Source: Psychrobacter phenylpyruvicus DSM 7000 = NBRC 102152
Lineage (GTDB): Bacteria > Pseudomonadota > Gammaproteobacteria > Pseudomonadales > Moraxellaceae
Length of the DNA: 64,000 nt
Direction of reading: 5' to 3'
Assembly (NCBI RefSeq): GCF_000685805.1
Contig: NZ_JMKP01000002.1
Location: 1-64,000, forward strand
Each line of letters begins with the position of its first letter. Positions within the stretch are counted from its first letter, which is position 1. The notes beneath the pieces are model-generated. The model searched no databases. It had not been told where the DNA came from and saw only the letters and a list, made by a program, of their open reading frames with translations. This document shows positions 29,501-38,271 of this stretch, piece after piece. Both the position numbers and the translations under genes were made by a program.

Positions 29501-30553
29501 ATGCTTGCTATCGTTCATATCAATGAAATCGATAACAATCAGGCCACCCATGTCACGCAGGCGTAATTGACGCGCAATCTCATCGGCCGCCTCTAAGTTA
29601 GTATGGTAGGCGGTCTCGGCAACGTCAGCACCTTTGGTAGATTTGGCGGAGTTAATATCGATAGAAACCAAGGCTTCTGTTTGGTCAATAACAATTGAAC
29701 CACCAGAGGGTAGGCGCACTTCACGTTGATAAGCGGTCTCAATTTGGCGCTCAACGTTGAAGCTTGAGAACATAGGCTCAAAGTCGGTATATTTGCGTAG
29801 CTTGTCGATTTGAGTCGGCATAACCGCTTTTATAAAGGTTTCAGCTTCAATAAAAGCTTCTTCATTATCAATCCAGATTTCGCTAATATCATCACGCAGA
29901 TAGTCGCGCACAGCACGAGTCACCACCCCAGCTTCTTGATGCACTAGGCGAGGTGAGGCGTATTTTTTGTTTTGATCTTGAATGGCATTCCAGATGTTCA
30001 GCAGATGGTTTAAATCGTGTTGCAAGTCTTCTTGAGTCTTGCCAATACCAGCAGTACGTACAATAACGCTCATGCCTTTTGGTAGATCTAAATTGCCCAG
30101 CATACGCTTCATGTCTTCGCGTAATTTGCCAGAGATCTGACGTGAGATACCGCCGCCTTTAGGGTTGTTTGGCATTAATACCAAATAGCGGCCAGCCAAA
30201 GATACATAAGTGGATAGGGCTGCGCCTTTATTACCGCGCTCTTCTTTTTCGACTTGAACGATAAGCTCATCGCCTTCTTTGATTAGCTTACGGATATTCT
30301 CTTCACGAGGGTTGCCTGATAGGTATTCGCTGGCGATTTCGCGTACAGGCAAGAAGCCTTGACGCTTTGAGCCATACTCGACAAAGACTGCTTCTAAAGA
30401 GGGCTCGACGCGGGTAACGTGACCTTTATAGATATTGGCTTTTTTTTGTTCGCGGGTACGGTTCTCAAGATCGAAGTCATAAAGATGGTTGCCTTTACAT
30501 AAGGCAACACGAACTTCTTCGTTGTGAGTGGCGTTAATAAGTATGCGTTTCAT
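26546..30553 (-). CDS. rne: Ribonuclease E
   Basis: RNase E is the main endonuclease for mRNA decay and rRNA/tRNA processing and the scaffold of the degradosome. The catalytic half (residues 1 to about 520) shows the S1 domain (YKGHVTRVEPSLEAVFVEYG), the 5'-sensor region, the metal-binding aspartates in LVSIDINSAKSTKG (about 300) and VIDFIDMND (about 345), and the Zn-link CPRCHGNG near residue 401. Residues from about 530 to 1335 are a long low-complexity tail with Arg/Ser-rich RNA-binding stretches (about 650-700), then Ala/Lys/Glu-rich repeats (about 820-920). The total of 1335 aa is longer than the E. coli enzyme. TAGGACA upstream supports the start. It is divergent from rluC across 1.2 kb. 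Confidence 0.96.
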   Translation of the reverse strand: MKRILINATHNEEVRVALCKGNHLYDFDLENRTREQKKANIYKGHVTRVEPSLEAVFVEYGSKRQGFLPVREIASEYLSGNPREENIRKLIKEGDELIVQVEKEERGNKGAALSTYVSLAGRYLVLMPNNPKGGGISRQISGKLREDMKRMLGNLDLPKGMSVIVRTAGIGKTQEDLQHDLNHLLNIWNAIQDQNKKYASPRLVHQEAGVVTRAVRDYLRDDISEIWIDNEEAFIEAETFIKAVMPTQIDKLRKYTDFEPMFSSFNVERQIETAYQREVRLPSGGSIVIDQTEALVSIDINSAKSTKGADVAETAYHTNLEAADEIARQLRLRDMGGLIVIDFIDMNDSKHQKDVEKRLVEATKYDRARVQFGEISRFGLMEMSRQRLRPSLEESTGYICPRCHGNGMIRDLRSLSLSIMRQIEQTALKERHGEVQAEVPTDIAAFLLNEKRESLVYLEQDSGTRITILPHAHLESPNFNLHFNHHGFAPASYERVTDTQQQESSNLGYEVDWQTAEAERPEQQPTRQPRQPSSDQTKRAASKPAATEPVATPAQAPATQKQAQVEQAKPAAVAWLSNLFAPTPQAQMSATVSSADAAQAIEAIVNTGAQSRGAFGQVSTTPVAPTPESATVATEPATQTETESKDDSSTESDNDKDRRRSRSSRSRNKYDKRAKSESRRRQPEKDDKKSTQQTDKSDAQPSVPSQQSDTSAKELPKREPNSKRESRGPIERGETKQPHSKSSSSNQDQRAKQEDKNKGSDKNGARSQNERQVDPNEVNLRVTEAEITLKKPEVVHISLDDTKADQASEAKSDKSDKTDATASAKSDEKAAAKAQPKTAAEKNVEVAAKAESDPGKADQAEMQQSKAEAQQTKAEEQKPAKSEVTEKAAKTETKQADDTAAAKAEKVAEEPAKEKVETAKQKTKPVATKPAQENETESDNSSLSFDTSELFADRYVAAQKFGQASNDPRLIKASLMKQSEEVADTEQAQATPAAAITGTVGQFIHTHLAQPSMRLAKDGVITCFLAALNAHKETSGGHSKPAAKRKTAKKNSANVAQAFSFVNYGYQSLSPSYLERFAQMTSAVAAHNVEQGKTEVEPTPIGARASNDPRGQHPDYTAPAADSTTEVEVESAVIAEAKAATTKADQEPAPEAKTAVEAVQKTDSSTSKASMASLLTLNVGGFVNQVLGQEGLDIIQSGQTEAAFLKAMSQPSDLLISAAQRLTSGTPKQQVAQGLEQPATALVDEPQADEVGDESSEVLQDAKSEAQDSSATASNKTSIETYKSMIENISEQLLPQTGLLNLTSPKVPKARSRKTKEEQKKQVQADNTSDSNNES

Positions 30554-31748
30554 TGCTGTGTCCTAGTTAGGTCATGACACACAATGGCTGATACTTAGAA
30601 GGTAAGCTTGAGCATGAAGAGAGCTGAAATGTAAGCTTTCTATTTTAATAACGCATTTTTCTGATAAAACAGTAAAGCTGACGCTATGTTATGAGTAAGC
30701 AGACCAAGGATAAGAGCTTGTAAGCAAACTTTGTTTAGGTATTATTTATTTAAGCGTTACGCAGGTAGCAGTTAGTTTTAGCCTCCCGCTGTATTTAAGT
30801 TTGCAGCTTGTGATGGCTCCCAAGATATATAAAGCTAAAGGGCTCTTGAAAGGCACAATTCTTACTTGATGTCTGTCATCAGTATTCGCTGCTTTTTTCA
30901 GCTTCAGTTAATTAGAAACTGTCCTACGTTAATGCTTAAGGTTGAAAGTAGTCATAATTAAGGCGTTTCGAGCTGAACTATTTAATGCTGATAAGGAGAG
31001 GTGTAAGGTCATCCTTATGTCATGCTGGTGTGACTCACTAACTTATATTGTCATTAGTAAAGGGTCAGTGACCAGAAAGATCGTCTGTCTTAATTATATA
31101 AACTTAATCAATTAAATTTAAAAATCCTAAAGTTTTATCTCATTATCAATTTAGAGCTCAATTCGACGGGGCGTACTTGGCAAATAACGGCTTTTTCATT
31201 ATGACAAAAAGCAAAATCTATTGAGTGTTCCATTACAGTTATTTGACCGTCAATTGGCAGAATTTGGTCTTAAATATTCATGCTTATTACCAGTAATTCT
31301 AAGGGGTAGCTTAGATTTATTCTGGGTAAGTTGTAAATTTACACAGTTTGACTAGCGGCTACGTTAGGCACTGGGCTTTCAATAATTAGCAGTGGCTTTG
31401 GGCCAAAGCTATTATATTTCTAAGATATTAGAACATTGTGTACATGTTAAATTTACATGGGGTGTGGTGCCAAGTCGGCAAAAGGAAGTTGTAAGCTCCT
31501 AAACCACCTACCCAAAATCATTGTTTATAAAAATAACGTTGTGGGCTGACTTTATATTCTCTACAGAATACTTAACAAGATACTCATTGCTATACAGTTA
31601 TGCTGTTGCAAATACAGATCAAATAATGGTGTCATCGAGTGAAATTACAAAAGGGCCATAAAAATAGGCGTTTATTCATAACAATACACGAGACACAAAG
31701 TCAACGTGTTAGACTATACCAAATCTTTTGCCAAACACCTAACAAAAT
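30554..31748. other. Long intergenic region between rne and rluC (rne 5' leader expected here)
   Basis: About 1.2 kb without an open frame of note on either strand; it is the largest gene-free stretch of the window. In other gamma-proteobacteria the rne mRNA has a several-hundred-base leader through which RNase E autoregulates, and a similar leader probably occupies the left part. A 15-base near-palindrome (GCTTTGG/CCAAAGC) lies at 31395-31409, and a compact folded element at 31460-31513 is listed separately. Nothing else convincing was seen. Confidence 0.6.
31460..31513 (+). ncRNA. Candidate structured RNA element (three-way junction) upstream of rluC
   Basis: A nine-pair outer stem joins GGGT-GTGGT (31460-31468) with ACCAC-CT-ACCC (31503-31513; CT bulged). 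Inside are two small hairpins: GCC/GGC at 31469-31479 with loop AAGTC, and AGGA-A-GT/GC-TCCT at 31483-31500. One G-U pair in the second hairpin fits the plus strand better than the minus. The first half resembles a tRNA acceptor/D-arm, but no T-arm or TTCGA loop exists. Its GC-richness stands out from the AT-rich surroundings. No known riboswitch family was recognised. Confidence 0.35.
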
Positions 31749-32843
31749 ATGTCAAAATCAAATCGAAATTACGAGAAAACTGCAGAAAAAATGAACCATA
31801 AAAACCCAAAAATAGAGCAAGACCTAGACGGTCTAATGGCCAGTGTTGGCGTTGAACCTACCCAAGTTAGACGTCATTCCACCAAGGCTCGACCCCAAAG
31901 TGCTGATGAAGATATCAAGGATTTTGGCCAAGTGAATCACCTTGAAGTGACCCGTAATCAACATGGACAAAGAATAGATAACTTTTTATTAGCGCGTCTA
32001 AAAGGCATGCCACGTGCGCATATTTACAAAATGATTCGCTCCGATGAAGTGCGTATCAATAACAAGCGCTGCAAACCTTATGACAATCTTGAGCGGGGTG
32101 ATGTGGTGCGCATTGCTCCTGTGAGATTGGCCACTCGAAAGAAACCTGTCATTAGTGCCGACTTCGCTAACAGCTTACTTGAGCGTGTGGTGTTTGAAGA
32201 TGAAGGGCTGATGGTGCTTAATAAGCCGTCAGGCATGGCGGTACATGGTGGTAGCGGATTAGATTTCGGTGTGATTGAGGCCATGCGTGAGGCGACCAAT
32301 AAAAAGTACTTAGAGCTGGTACATCGCATTGATAAAGATACTTCAGGCTTGCTGATGATTGCCAAGAAGCGCTCAACACTGAAAGCTTTGCAAGAGCGTC
32401 TGCGCGAAAAGACCATCCAGAAGCATTATCTATGTATAGTCAAAGGGCAACCGGCATTAAATGATATCAGTATTGATGCGCCTTTATTACGCTACACCCT
32501 TGCTAGTGGTGAGCGCCGAGTGAAAGTAGATAAAGGCAATCCGGATGCCAAATCTAGTCAAACAAGCTGTAAAGTCCTAGCCCGCTTTGAGATTAATGGC
32601 GAGCCAGTTAGCTTAATAGAGGCCATGCCGCATACGGGACGTACCCATCAAATTCGCGTTCATTTGGCTTATTTAGGTCACCCCATTTTAGGAGACGATA
32701 AATACCATATTGATGACAAATCTGCTGTGCGCCGCTTGTGTTTGCATGCCTGGAAATTAGATGTGCCTGACTATGAGGAGATCAAGGCACCGCTACCTGA
32801 AGACATGCAGTCGCTGTTGCCTGCAGATTTTAAGTTAGATTAA
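31749..32843 (+). CDS. rluC: 23S rRNA pseudouridine synthase RluC-type
   Basis: RluC isomerises U955, U2504 and U2580 of 23S rRNA in E. coli. The protein has an N-terminal extension of about 70 residues, an S4 RNA-binding domain (QRIDNFLLARLKGMPRAHIY to VRINNKRCKPYD), and the RluA-family catalytic motif HRIDKDTSGLLMIAK with the nucleophilic Asp near residue 200. HTGRTHQIRVHLA follows at about residue 298. It is divergent from rne, as in E. coli, which supports RluC over RluA or RluD. The HAD phosphatase gene follows closely and may be cotranscribed. The start has only a weak ribosome binding site, so an internal ATG is possible. Confidence 0.92.
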   Translation: MSKSNRNYEKTAEKMNHKNPKIEQDLDGLMASVGVEPTQVRRHSTKARPQSADEDIKDFGQVNHLEVTRNQHGQRIDNFLLARLKGMPRAHIYKMIRSDEVRINNKRCKPYDNLERGDVVRIAPVRLATRKKPVISADFANSLLERVVFEDEGLMVLNKPSGMAVHGGSGLDFGVIEAMREATNKKYLELVHRIDKDTSGLLMIAKKRSTLKALQERLREKTIQKHYLCIVKGQPALNDISIDAPLLRYTLASGERRVKVDKGNPDAKSSQTSCKVLARFEINGEPVSLIEAMPHTGRTHQIRVHLAYLGHPILGDDKYHIDDKSAVRRLCLHAWKLDVPDYEEIKAPLPEDMQSLLPADFKLD

Positions 32844-32870
32844 GTCTGGCTATTGAAGGGTTGGAGTACT

Positions 32871-33566
32871 ATGAGTGAAGTTGCCACTAATGCTGAGCAT
32901 GACTTAAAGCAAAAGTCGCTGATTATCTTTGATTGGGACGGCACCTTGATGGATTCGATTGGCTTGATTGTAAAATCTATGCATGTTGCTGGCGAGGCCA
33001 ATGGGTTTTATACCACTGATGAAGAGGTTAAATCTATCATTGGCTTAAGCCTTATCCGCGGGATACAGATTTTGTATCCACAAGCTACTACAGAGCAGCA
33101 CTTGGCGATTCAGCAAAGTTATGCCGATTATTATATTTATAACAGCACCTTACCTAATCAGCCACATTCGCAGCTTTTCGATGGTATAGAAGCCATGCTG
33201 CAGCAGCTCAAAGCACAGAACAAACAGCTGGCAGTAGCGACCGGTAAAAAGCGGGCAGGACTTGATAGGGTCATGGATTACTCACAAAGCCGTCACTATT
33301 TTGTCAGTAGCCGCTGTGCGGATGAGTCTGGCTCTAAGCCAAACCCACAGATGCTACAAGATATCCTGCAAGAGACGGGTTATCAGGTGAGTGATGCAGT
33401 CTTTATTGGCGATAGTATCCATGATATACAAATGGCAAACCAATTAAACATGACCTCTATTGCCGTAAATTATGGGGCGGCTAATCCGCAAGTGCTTGCC
33501 GCAGAGAATCCGACCTATCAGGTGGACAGCCCCTCGCAGTTAATCGAGTTGTTAACAGCGGATTAA
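32871..33566 (+). CDS. HAD-IA family hydrolase (phosphoglycolate phosphatase-like)
   Basis: All four HAD motifs are visible: motif I IFDWDGTLMDS (nucleophile Asp about residue 20), motif II AVATGKKRAGL, motif III Lys in SKPNPQMLQDIL and motif IV FIGDSIHDIQMA. The cap is a helical C1 type. The ATG at 32871 has GGAG just upstream; the open frame begins earlier at a TTG, which is less likely. It starts 27 bases after the rluC stop, an order also common in Pseudomonas and Acinetobacter. The physiological substrate is unknown. Confidence 0.9.
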   Translation: MSEVATNAEHDLKQKSLIIFDWDGTLMDSIGLIVKSMHVAGEANGFYTTDEEVKSIIGLSLIRGIQILYPQATTEQHLAIQQSYADYYIYNSTLPNQPHSQLFDGIEAMLQQLKAQNKQLAVATGKKRAGLDRVMDYSQSRHYFVSSRCADESGSKPNPQMLQDILQETGYQVSDAVFIGDSIHDIQMANQLNMTSIAVNYGAANPQVLAAENPTYQVDSPSQLIELLTAD

Positions 33567-33739
33567 GCTTTATTAAATTTACTGTTTTGTAGGGAGCTGA
33601 TCCTGGTTACGGCTCCCGATTTATTTTTTCACGAACTTTTATGTGGTTTTTTACGAACCTTTATAACTCACCCTTATAACACACCTTTATAATAGGCCGA
33701 ACTGCTTCGGTATAACTGATTTAGCTTTGCTGACTTGCT

Positions 33740-34690
33740 ATGACTCACTCTAATTTTAAAAATAAACTTCAAGCCTATATTCATTTGACCCGCTTTGATA
33801 AGCCTGTGGGCATTGAGCTATTGTTATGGCCCACGCTTTGGGCAGTGTTCTTAGCTGCTTTTGGCGACGCTTTAATTAAGGCGCCTGCTAAGGTAACCGC
33901 ATTGCCTAGTGTGTTACCTTCTTGGTCGGTACTGCTAATTTTTGGGTTGGGGGCTATATTGATGCGGGCAGCGGGCTGTGCCATCAATGATTTTGCAGAT
34001 AGAAAAGTGGATGGTTCGGTCAGCCGCACTAAAGGACGGCCATTAGCTGAGGGCAGACTGTCAGCAAAAGAGGCGATGGCTGCCTTTTTGGTTCTGTGTC
34101 TTATCAGTGCTAGCCTGTTATTTTGGCTACCAATTGAGGTCTTTTACTGGTCTATAGGGGCGGTAATACTGGCTTTTATTTATCCCTTTATGAAGCGATT
34201 TACCCATTTGCCTCAGGTTTTCTTGGCTGCCGCATTTGGTTGGGCTATCCCTATGGCTTATGTCGCTGTGCAAGGCTATCCAGATATCTGGTGCTGGCTG
34301 CTGTTTATTGCTTATATGTGCTGGACGGTGGCTTACGACACTCAGTATGCTATGGCTGATCGTGAGGATGATCTAAAAATTGGGGTTAAGTCCACAGCGA
34401 TATTATTTGGGCGCTATGATGTACTGATTATCTCTTTATTACAGACGGCATTCTTGGCTCTCATGGGTGTGGTTTTTTATCATTATTTTTCAGACACAAG
34501 CCTAGGCTTAGTTCCTGTTTATGCCTTGGGATTAGTCGCTATTCTGTTTGCTCAGCAAAATAGAGCTTGTGCTACGCGTGTGCCTATGGCTTGTTTTAAA
34601 GCCTTTTTGGCCAATGTCTGGGTAGGACGCTATGTATTTTTAGTGGTGGCTTTAAGTAGTTTTTGGATAGAGTTTAACGGCCTAACTTAA
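33740..34690 (+). CDS. ubiA: 4-hydroxybenzoate octaprenyltransferase
   Basis: UbiA attaches the polyprenyl chain to 4-hydroxybenzoate in ubiquinone synthesis, within the inner membrane. The two Asp-rich motifs are clear: [19 protein letters not shown] near residue 85 and [19 protein letters not shown] near residue 205. About eight to nine membrane segments are present, and the length of 316 aa is close to the E. coli enzyme (290 aa). The ubiC gene that precedes it in some genomes is not adjacent here. The ribosome binding site is weak. The DUF4112 gene starts 24 bases after the stop. Confidence 0.95.
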   Translation: MTHSNFKNKLQAYIHLTRFDKPVGIELLLWPTLWAVFLAAFGDALIKAPAKVTALPSVLPSWSVLLIFGLGAILMRAAGCAINDFADRKVDGSVSRTKGRPLAEGRLSAKEAMAAFLVLCLISASLLFWLPIEVFYWSIGAVILAFIYPFMKRFTHLPQVFLAAAFGWAIPMAYVAVQGYPDIWCWLLFIAYMCWTVAYDTQYAMADREDDLKIGVKSTAILFGRYDVLIISLLQTAFLALMGVVFYHYFSDTSLGLVPVYALGLVAILFAQQNRACATRVPMACFKAFLANVWVGRYVFLVVALSSFWIEFNGLT

Positions 34691-34714
34691 CTTTTTTATT
34701 TATGAGATACGCTC

Positions 34715-35377
34715 ATGGCGAAACCTTTTAAAACCACGCCTTTTAAGACCGCTTTAGACGACAAAACTTCACTAGAAGCAAAGCAGAGGTTTGAACAGAA
34801 TCTGCTAAAAGAAGGGCTTACTCGGCAACAAGTAATCGAAATGGAACGCAGCTTAGCCAAATTCGCCAATGCTATGGATTCTCTGGTGCGTATTCCTTTT
34901 ACTAAGCAAGGGGTGGGAGCAGATGCTGCCTTATCCACAGTGCCTATTGCCGGTGATGTGGCAGGACTGCTCTTGACCAGCTACGCCTTTATGTTAGGAA
35001 GAAAGCTGGGGGTGCCGGCCAAAAAACTAACGCCTGCGGTTAGACTGGCCTTAATTGACTTAGTGGTAGGCGTGGTTCCGGTTGCAGGCCCGGTTATGGA
35101 TATCTTTTTGCGGCCCAGTCGCAAAACCTTGGAGATTGTACGAGAGCATATGCAACTAGAATATGGGATACAAGAAACTGCCCATATTGACCGTCCTTTT
35201 ATGCACCAATCTCTACAAAAAAAGCAGCAACAGTCAAAGTTTTGGCGAAACCCAGTAGTATCTTGGTTTTACTTACATGTGCCCGATATTCTAGGCCTAA
35301 TTGTATTGGTTTTATTGGCGGTAGCAATCTGGACTTTAGGGGTTTGGTTTATCGGCTTATTCACCACTAACCCCTAG
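34715..35377 (+). CDS. DUF4112 family membrane protein
   Basis: A 220-aa protein with the DUF4112 core: LVRIPFTKQGVGADAALSTV, PIAGDVAGLLLTSY, RLALIDLVVGVVPVAGP and MDIFLRPSRKTLEIV. Two hydrophobic hairpin segments lie in the centre, and one clear transmembrane helix is at the C-terminus (LGLIVLVLLAVAIWTLGVWF). Its function is unknown. The start is 24 bases after ubiA on the same strand, so it is probably the last gene of that transcript. It is convergent with the lipoprotein gene at 35448. Confidence 0.85.
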   Translation: MAKPFKTTPFKTALDDKTSLEAKQRFEQNLLKEGLTRQQVIEMERSLAKFANAMDSLVRIPFTKQGVGADAALSTVPIAGDVAGLLLTSYAFMLGRKLGVPAKKLTPAVRLALIDLVVGVVPVAGPVMDIFLRPSRKTLEIVREHMQLEYGIQETAHIDRPFMHQSLQKKQQQSKFWRNPVVSWFYLHVPDILGLIVLVLLAVAIWTLGVWFIGLFTTNP

Positions 35378-35447
35378 CTAGGACCTGTCAGTTTTAACCC
35401 CCAATTTTTTGATAAATAGGCTTTGACTACTGTACTTAAGCTTTAAG

Positions 35448-36095
35448 CTACTGCGGTTTAAGGATTTCAGATTCTGTATTGACCGCATCAAATTTAGATC
35501 TTTGATTTTCATAAAACAAATCAATGCTAGAGCCGCCACCATGAGTAACCAACTCAATAGAGCCATCTGTGGAACGGTAAGTGGGATTGTTACCTTGTCC
35601 GGTGGGGGCGGTTAGTAGTACACGCTTACCAGAGGGTAATCTTAAGTCTGCTTGTAAGGTAGCGGTAGCAGAAGTTTGGAAAGTCACATGGATACTTCGT
35701 CCCTTGCTGTCTTGGTACTCAACATCTGTGACCTGAATTTCTGAAGCAGGGGGCACCTCTTTTGAGCTGCTTGTCTCTAAACTGCTTGACGAGGGTTCTG
35801 TCTGCGCCGACTCTTGCAGCTCAGACGCTTGGATAGGGTCGACCTCACTAAGCTCTGTTGTATTTTCTGCAGTTTGTCCTTCTATCACTGTTACTGACTG
35901 AGCGTTATTAGGGTCATTATCTAAGCCCGTAATGCTGGATGTTTCAACAGCGTTTGAGGCTTCAGCGGCCTGTTTGTTGACCTCATCCTGAGAGTCACTT
36001 GAGGGTTGGCAGGCCGTTAAACCCACTAGTCCTCCAAGCAAAAGAGCAGGTAGTAGCATTTTTGGATTAGTGTTAACAAACAAGGAGTGAGCCAT
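35448..36095 (-). CDS. Putative lipoprotein of unknown function
   Basis: The N-terminus (MLLPALLLGGLVGLTAC) is a lipoprotein signal with Cys near residue 29. Residues 30-110 are Ser/Glu/Thr-rich and look disordered. The C-terminal 90 residues (VTDVEYQDSKGRSIHVTFQ, LRLPSGKRVLLTAPTGQG, SIDLFYENQRSKF) look like a small beta domain; membrane-attached (DUF-type) MliC-like lysozyme-inhibitor folds have similar size and spacing, but lacking the diagnostic Cys pair I do not assign it. AGAGGTAA upstream supports the start. It is transcribed alone. Confidence 0.7.
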   Translation of the reverse strand: MAHSLFVNTNPKMLLPALLLGGLVGLTACQPSSDSQDEVNKQAAEASNAVETSSITGLDNDPNNAQSVTVIEGQTAENTTELSEVDPIQASELQESAQTEPSSSSLETSSSKEVPPASEIQVTDVEYQDSKGRSIHVTFQTSATATLQADLRLPSGKRVLLTAPTGQGNNPTYRSTDGSIELVTHGGGSSIDLFYENQRSKFDAVNTESEILKPQ

Positions 36096-36412
36096 ATTTT
36101 ACCTCTTTTTATAAAACCAGACTATGAAACCAGACAAATTCATAAAATAAAATAAGTCTGCCAAACCAACTAAAACCCGATATCAGTAATTTTATTAATA
36201 GTCTTTCAAATTGATGTTGTTAGTATTGACAGTACTTTGTTTATTAGGGATAACGGATTATGGATAACTTTATAAGTGTTCCTAAAGTTAACCACAGCCT
36301 AGCGCTAGACACAATTAACCTGGTTTAAGATGTGTATGAGTTATTTAGCTGTTTCTGTCTGAGTGTAGGCAAGAAGCTTGTTTTGTTAGGTTGTTTGGTT
36401 GTAGATATAGGT
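36096..36412. other. Intergenic region, nothing recognised
   Basis: About 320 AT-rich bases between two minus-strand genes. No open frame, strong hairpin or repeat was seen. It must contain the promoter of the lipoprotein gene at 35448-36095. Confidence 0.6.
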
Positions 36413-36838
36413 TTATATATTGACAGTTAACACCAAGCGGCGACCACCCGCATGATTGCGGTGCTCACACAAATAGATACCTTGCCAAGTGCCCAATCCG
36501 AGCTGACCGTCGATCAAAGGGATATTAAGGCTAACACCGAGCATCATGCTCTTAAAGTGTGCCGGTAGATCATCTGGTCCCTCTAATGTATGACGATATT
36601 GCGGCTGGTCCGCGGGGGCAATTTGATTTAACCAATCCTCTGTGTCTAGGCGAACATCGGGATCTGCATTTTCATTCAGGGTTAAACTGGCGGAAGTGTG
36701 CTGTAAAAATAAATTTACCATTCCTGCCTTTGCGCCCTGTGGCAGAAGTTCATTGAGCGCTTGCCGTATATGAGGGGTAATAATATGGATGCCACGAGCA
36801 TAGGCAGGGAGGATTAAGGTAGTTTGATAAAAGGCCAT
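36413..36838 (-). CDS. YjbQ-family protein (UPF0047, secondary thiamine-phosphate synthase enzyme)
   Basis: A 141-aa protein with the family motifs LFLQHTSASLTLNENADPDV near residue 43 and LGTWQGIYLCEHRN near residue 116, including the conserved His, Asn and Glu residues. The family forms a small trimeric enzyme, and E. coli YjbQ has weak thiamine-phosphate synthase activity; the true role is not settled. AGGGG upstream supports the start. It lies 83 bases downstream of the unrecognised gene at 36922. Confidence 0.9.
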   Translation of the reverse strand: MAFYQTTLILPAYARGIHIITPHIRQALNELLPQGAKAGMVNLFLQHTSASLTLNENADPDVRLDTEDWLNQIAPADQPQYRHTLEGPDDLPAHFKSMMLGVSLNIPLIDGQLGLGTWQGIYLCEHRNHAGGRRLVLTVNI

Positions 36839-36921
36839 AAGTAACCCCTGTAATAAATAATATGTGGTCTAAAAAAATTAGCCTAAAAATATTTTACAAA
36901 AAATATCAAGCTACTAAGACC

Positions 36922-38073
36922 TTATAATTTAAAAAAACCACTGTCTAATAAGTACTGTGCTTGAGAAAGTTTACTTTTTACGGTGCTGTTTACAGACTGG
37001 AGAGTATCTGCCGAAGTCGTTCCGCTTTGATACTGCTGGTTTGCTGCTTTCTCCAGTCGATCTAGACAGTCGTCTATTAGCTGCTGAACTCGAGCAATTT
37101 TTTGTTGTAATAAGGCTTGCTGGTGTGAAGAGATAACAGTTGTGGGCTCGTTTTTTTCCGTAGCACTACCGGTATTGGTCTGTACAGTACTACGCAATAG
37201 ACTGGGTAGGGCCTTAGTCAATATCTGATCAAAGGCAGAGAGGTTTACCGCACTGGATAACAAAGCTTCACTATAGGCTATGGTACTCTCTGCAGCGAGG
37301 GTTAGCTGTCCCAATTGCATTATCAATTCTGTGCCAAAGTAATCGGCATGGTCTGCCAAAGATATTTCACTAGGGGCTATTAAGTCACAGTCGGCAAGGT
37401 AGTTGTGACCAAGCTCAGCCAATAATTCTGAGGTGGGTAGCTGCTTGAGCTCACTAAGCTCCATCTCAGGGGCTTTTAGATTGTGTAAGCTATCATTGCT
37501 CTGTGCTTCAGGGTGAAACTCACCATATACTGATTGCAAATAGCTACGGTTGGCTAAGATATTGCTAGCTACCTGCTGTTGCCCATCAGTTTGGACCCGC
37601 TGCATAAACTCAAGCATTGAAGTAAGTTGGCCATAGGTAATGTCTTGGCTGGTCAAATTATTCTGACTGTCTATAATGGTATTTTCAGCATAGTCTGAGT
37701 CTAAAGCTAGATAATCATCGATAATCTCACCGAGTCGAGAGCCGGCCAGCTTATCCACCGTAAAACGCTGGTCTGGGGCTAGTTTTACTGTTATGAGTGC
37801 CAGATACTGGCTGTGAATCTTACCCAGTAGCTGACGAAAGCTAATGGGCAGAGCAGGGTGGTTTCGGTATTGGTCGATATTATTAGCGATTTGTAGCTGC
37901 TCTACCGAAGCTTGGGCTGTCTGCTGATTTTTAGTCGTGCTATTATTGCCCAGATACTTAGGAGTGGGCTGACTATTACCTAGAAGCTTTTGTTTTGAGC
38001 GGCCACTGATGACAAATACCGTAGGCACAATAACAATTAGGCTTAAGATTAGGAGTAGTAGCGGATAGGACAT
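36922..38073 (-). CDS. Membrane-anchored protein of unknown function, next to efp
   Basis: I do not recognise a family. The N-terminus from 38073 is one hydrophobic helix (PLLLLILSLIVIVPTVFVIS), then a basic SGRSKQKL stop-transfer and a polar Asn/Gln-rich linker. The remaining 330 residues are soluble, mostly helical by composition, with Leu/Gln/Ser-rich segments and no Cys cluster or catalytic motif. Orientation rules suggest the large domain faces the cytoplasm. Starts at 38124 (ATG) and 38133 (TTG) are possible and would add 17-20 residues. It lies about 200 bases downstream of efp on the same strand and may be lineage-specific. Confidence 0.65.
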   Translation of the reverse strand: MSYPLLLLILSLIVIVPTVFVISGRSKQKLLGNSQPTPKYLGNNSTTKNQQTAQASVEQLQIANNIDQYRNHPALPISFRQLLGKIHSQYLALITVKLAPDQRFTVDKLAGSRLGEIIDDYLALDSDYAENTIIDSQNNLTSQDITYGQLTSMLEFMQRVQTDGQQQVASNILANRSYLQSVYGEFHPEAQSNDSLHNLKAPEMELSELKQLPTSELLAELGHNYLADCDLIAPSEISLADHADYFGTELIMQLGQLTLAAESTIAYSEALLSSAVNLSAFDQILTKALPSLLRSTVQTNTGSATEKNEPTTVISSHQQALLQQKIARVQQLIDDCLDRLEKAANQQYQSGTTSADTLQSVNSTVKSKLSQAQYLLDSGFFKL

Positions 38074-38271
38074 AACAAGGATAACTTCTTTAAGTGGCTG
38101 TTTATGTGGCTGGGATAATAGCATTGAATTCAATGGCTAAAAAAATAGCCAGACTCGCAAGCTTTATTCTACCGCTACTGAATGTATAATAGTGATCCAG
38201 AGTAAGGCAGATAAAGCTTTTGAGACTGGCTAACGGTACTAAAGCCCTTACAGGGAATTAGTGGCCTATAA

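Noticed and set aside
31460..31513. Complete tRNA gene upstream of rluC
   Set aside because: The acceptor/D-arm resemblance is superficial: there is no T-arm, no TTCGA loop and the length is only about 54 bases.
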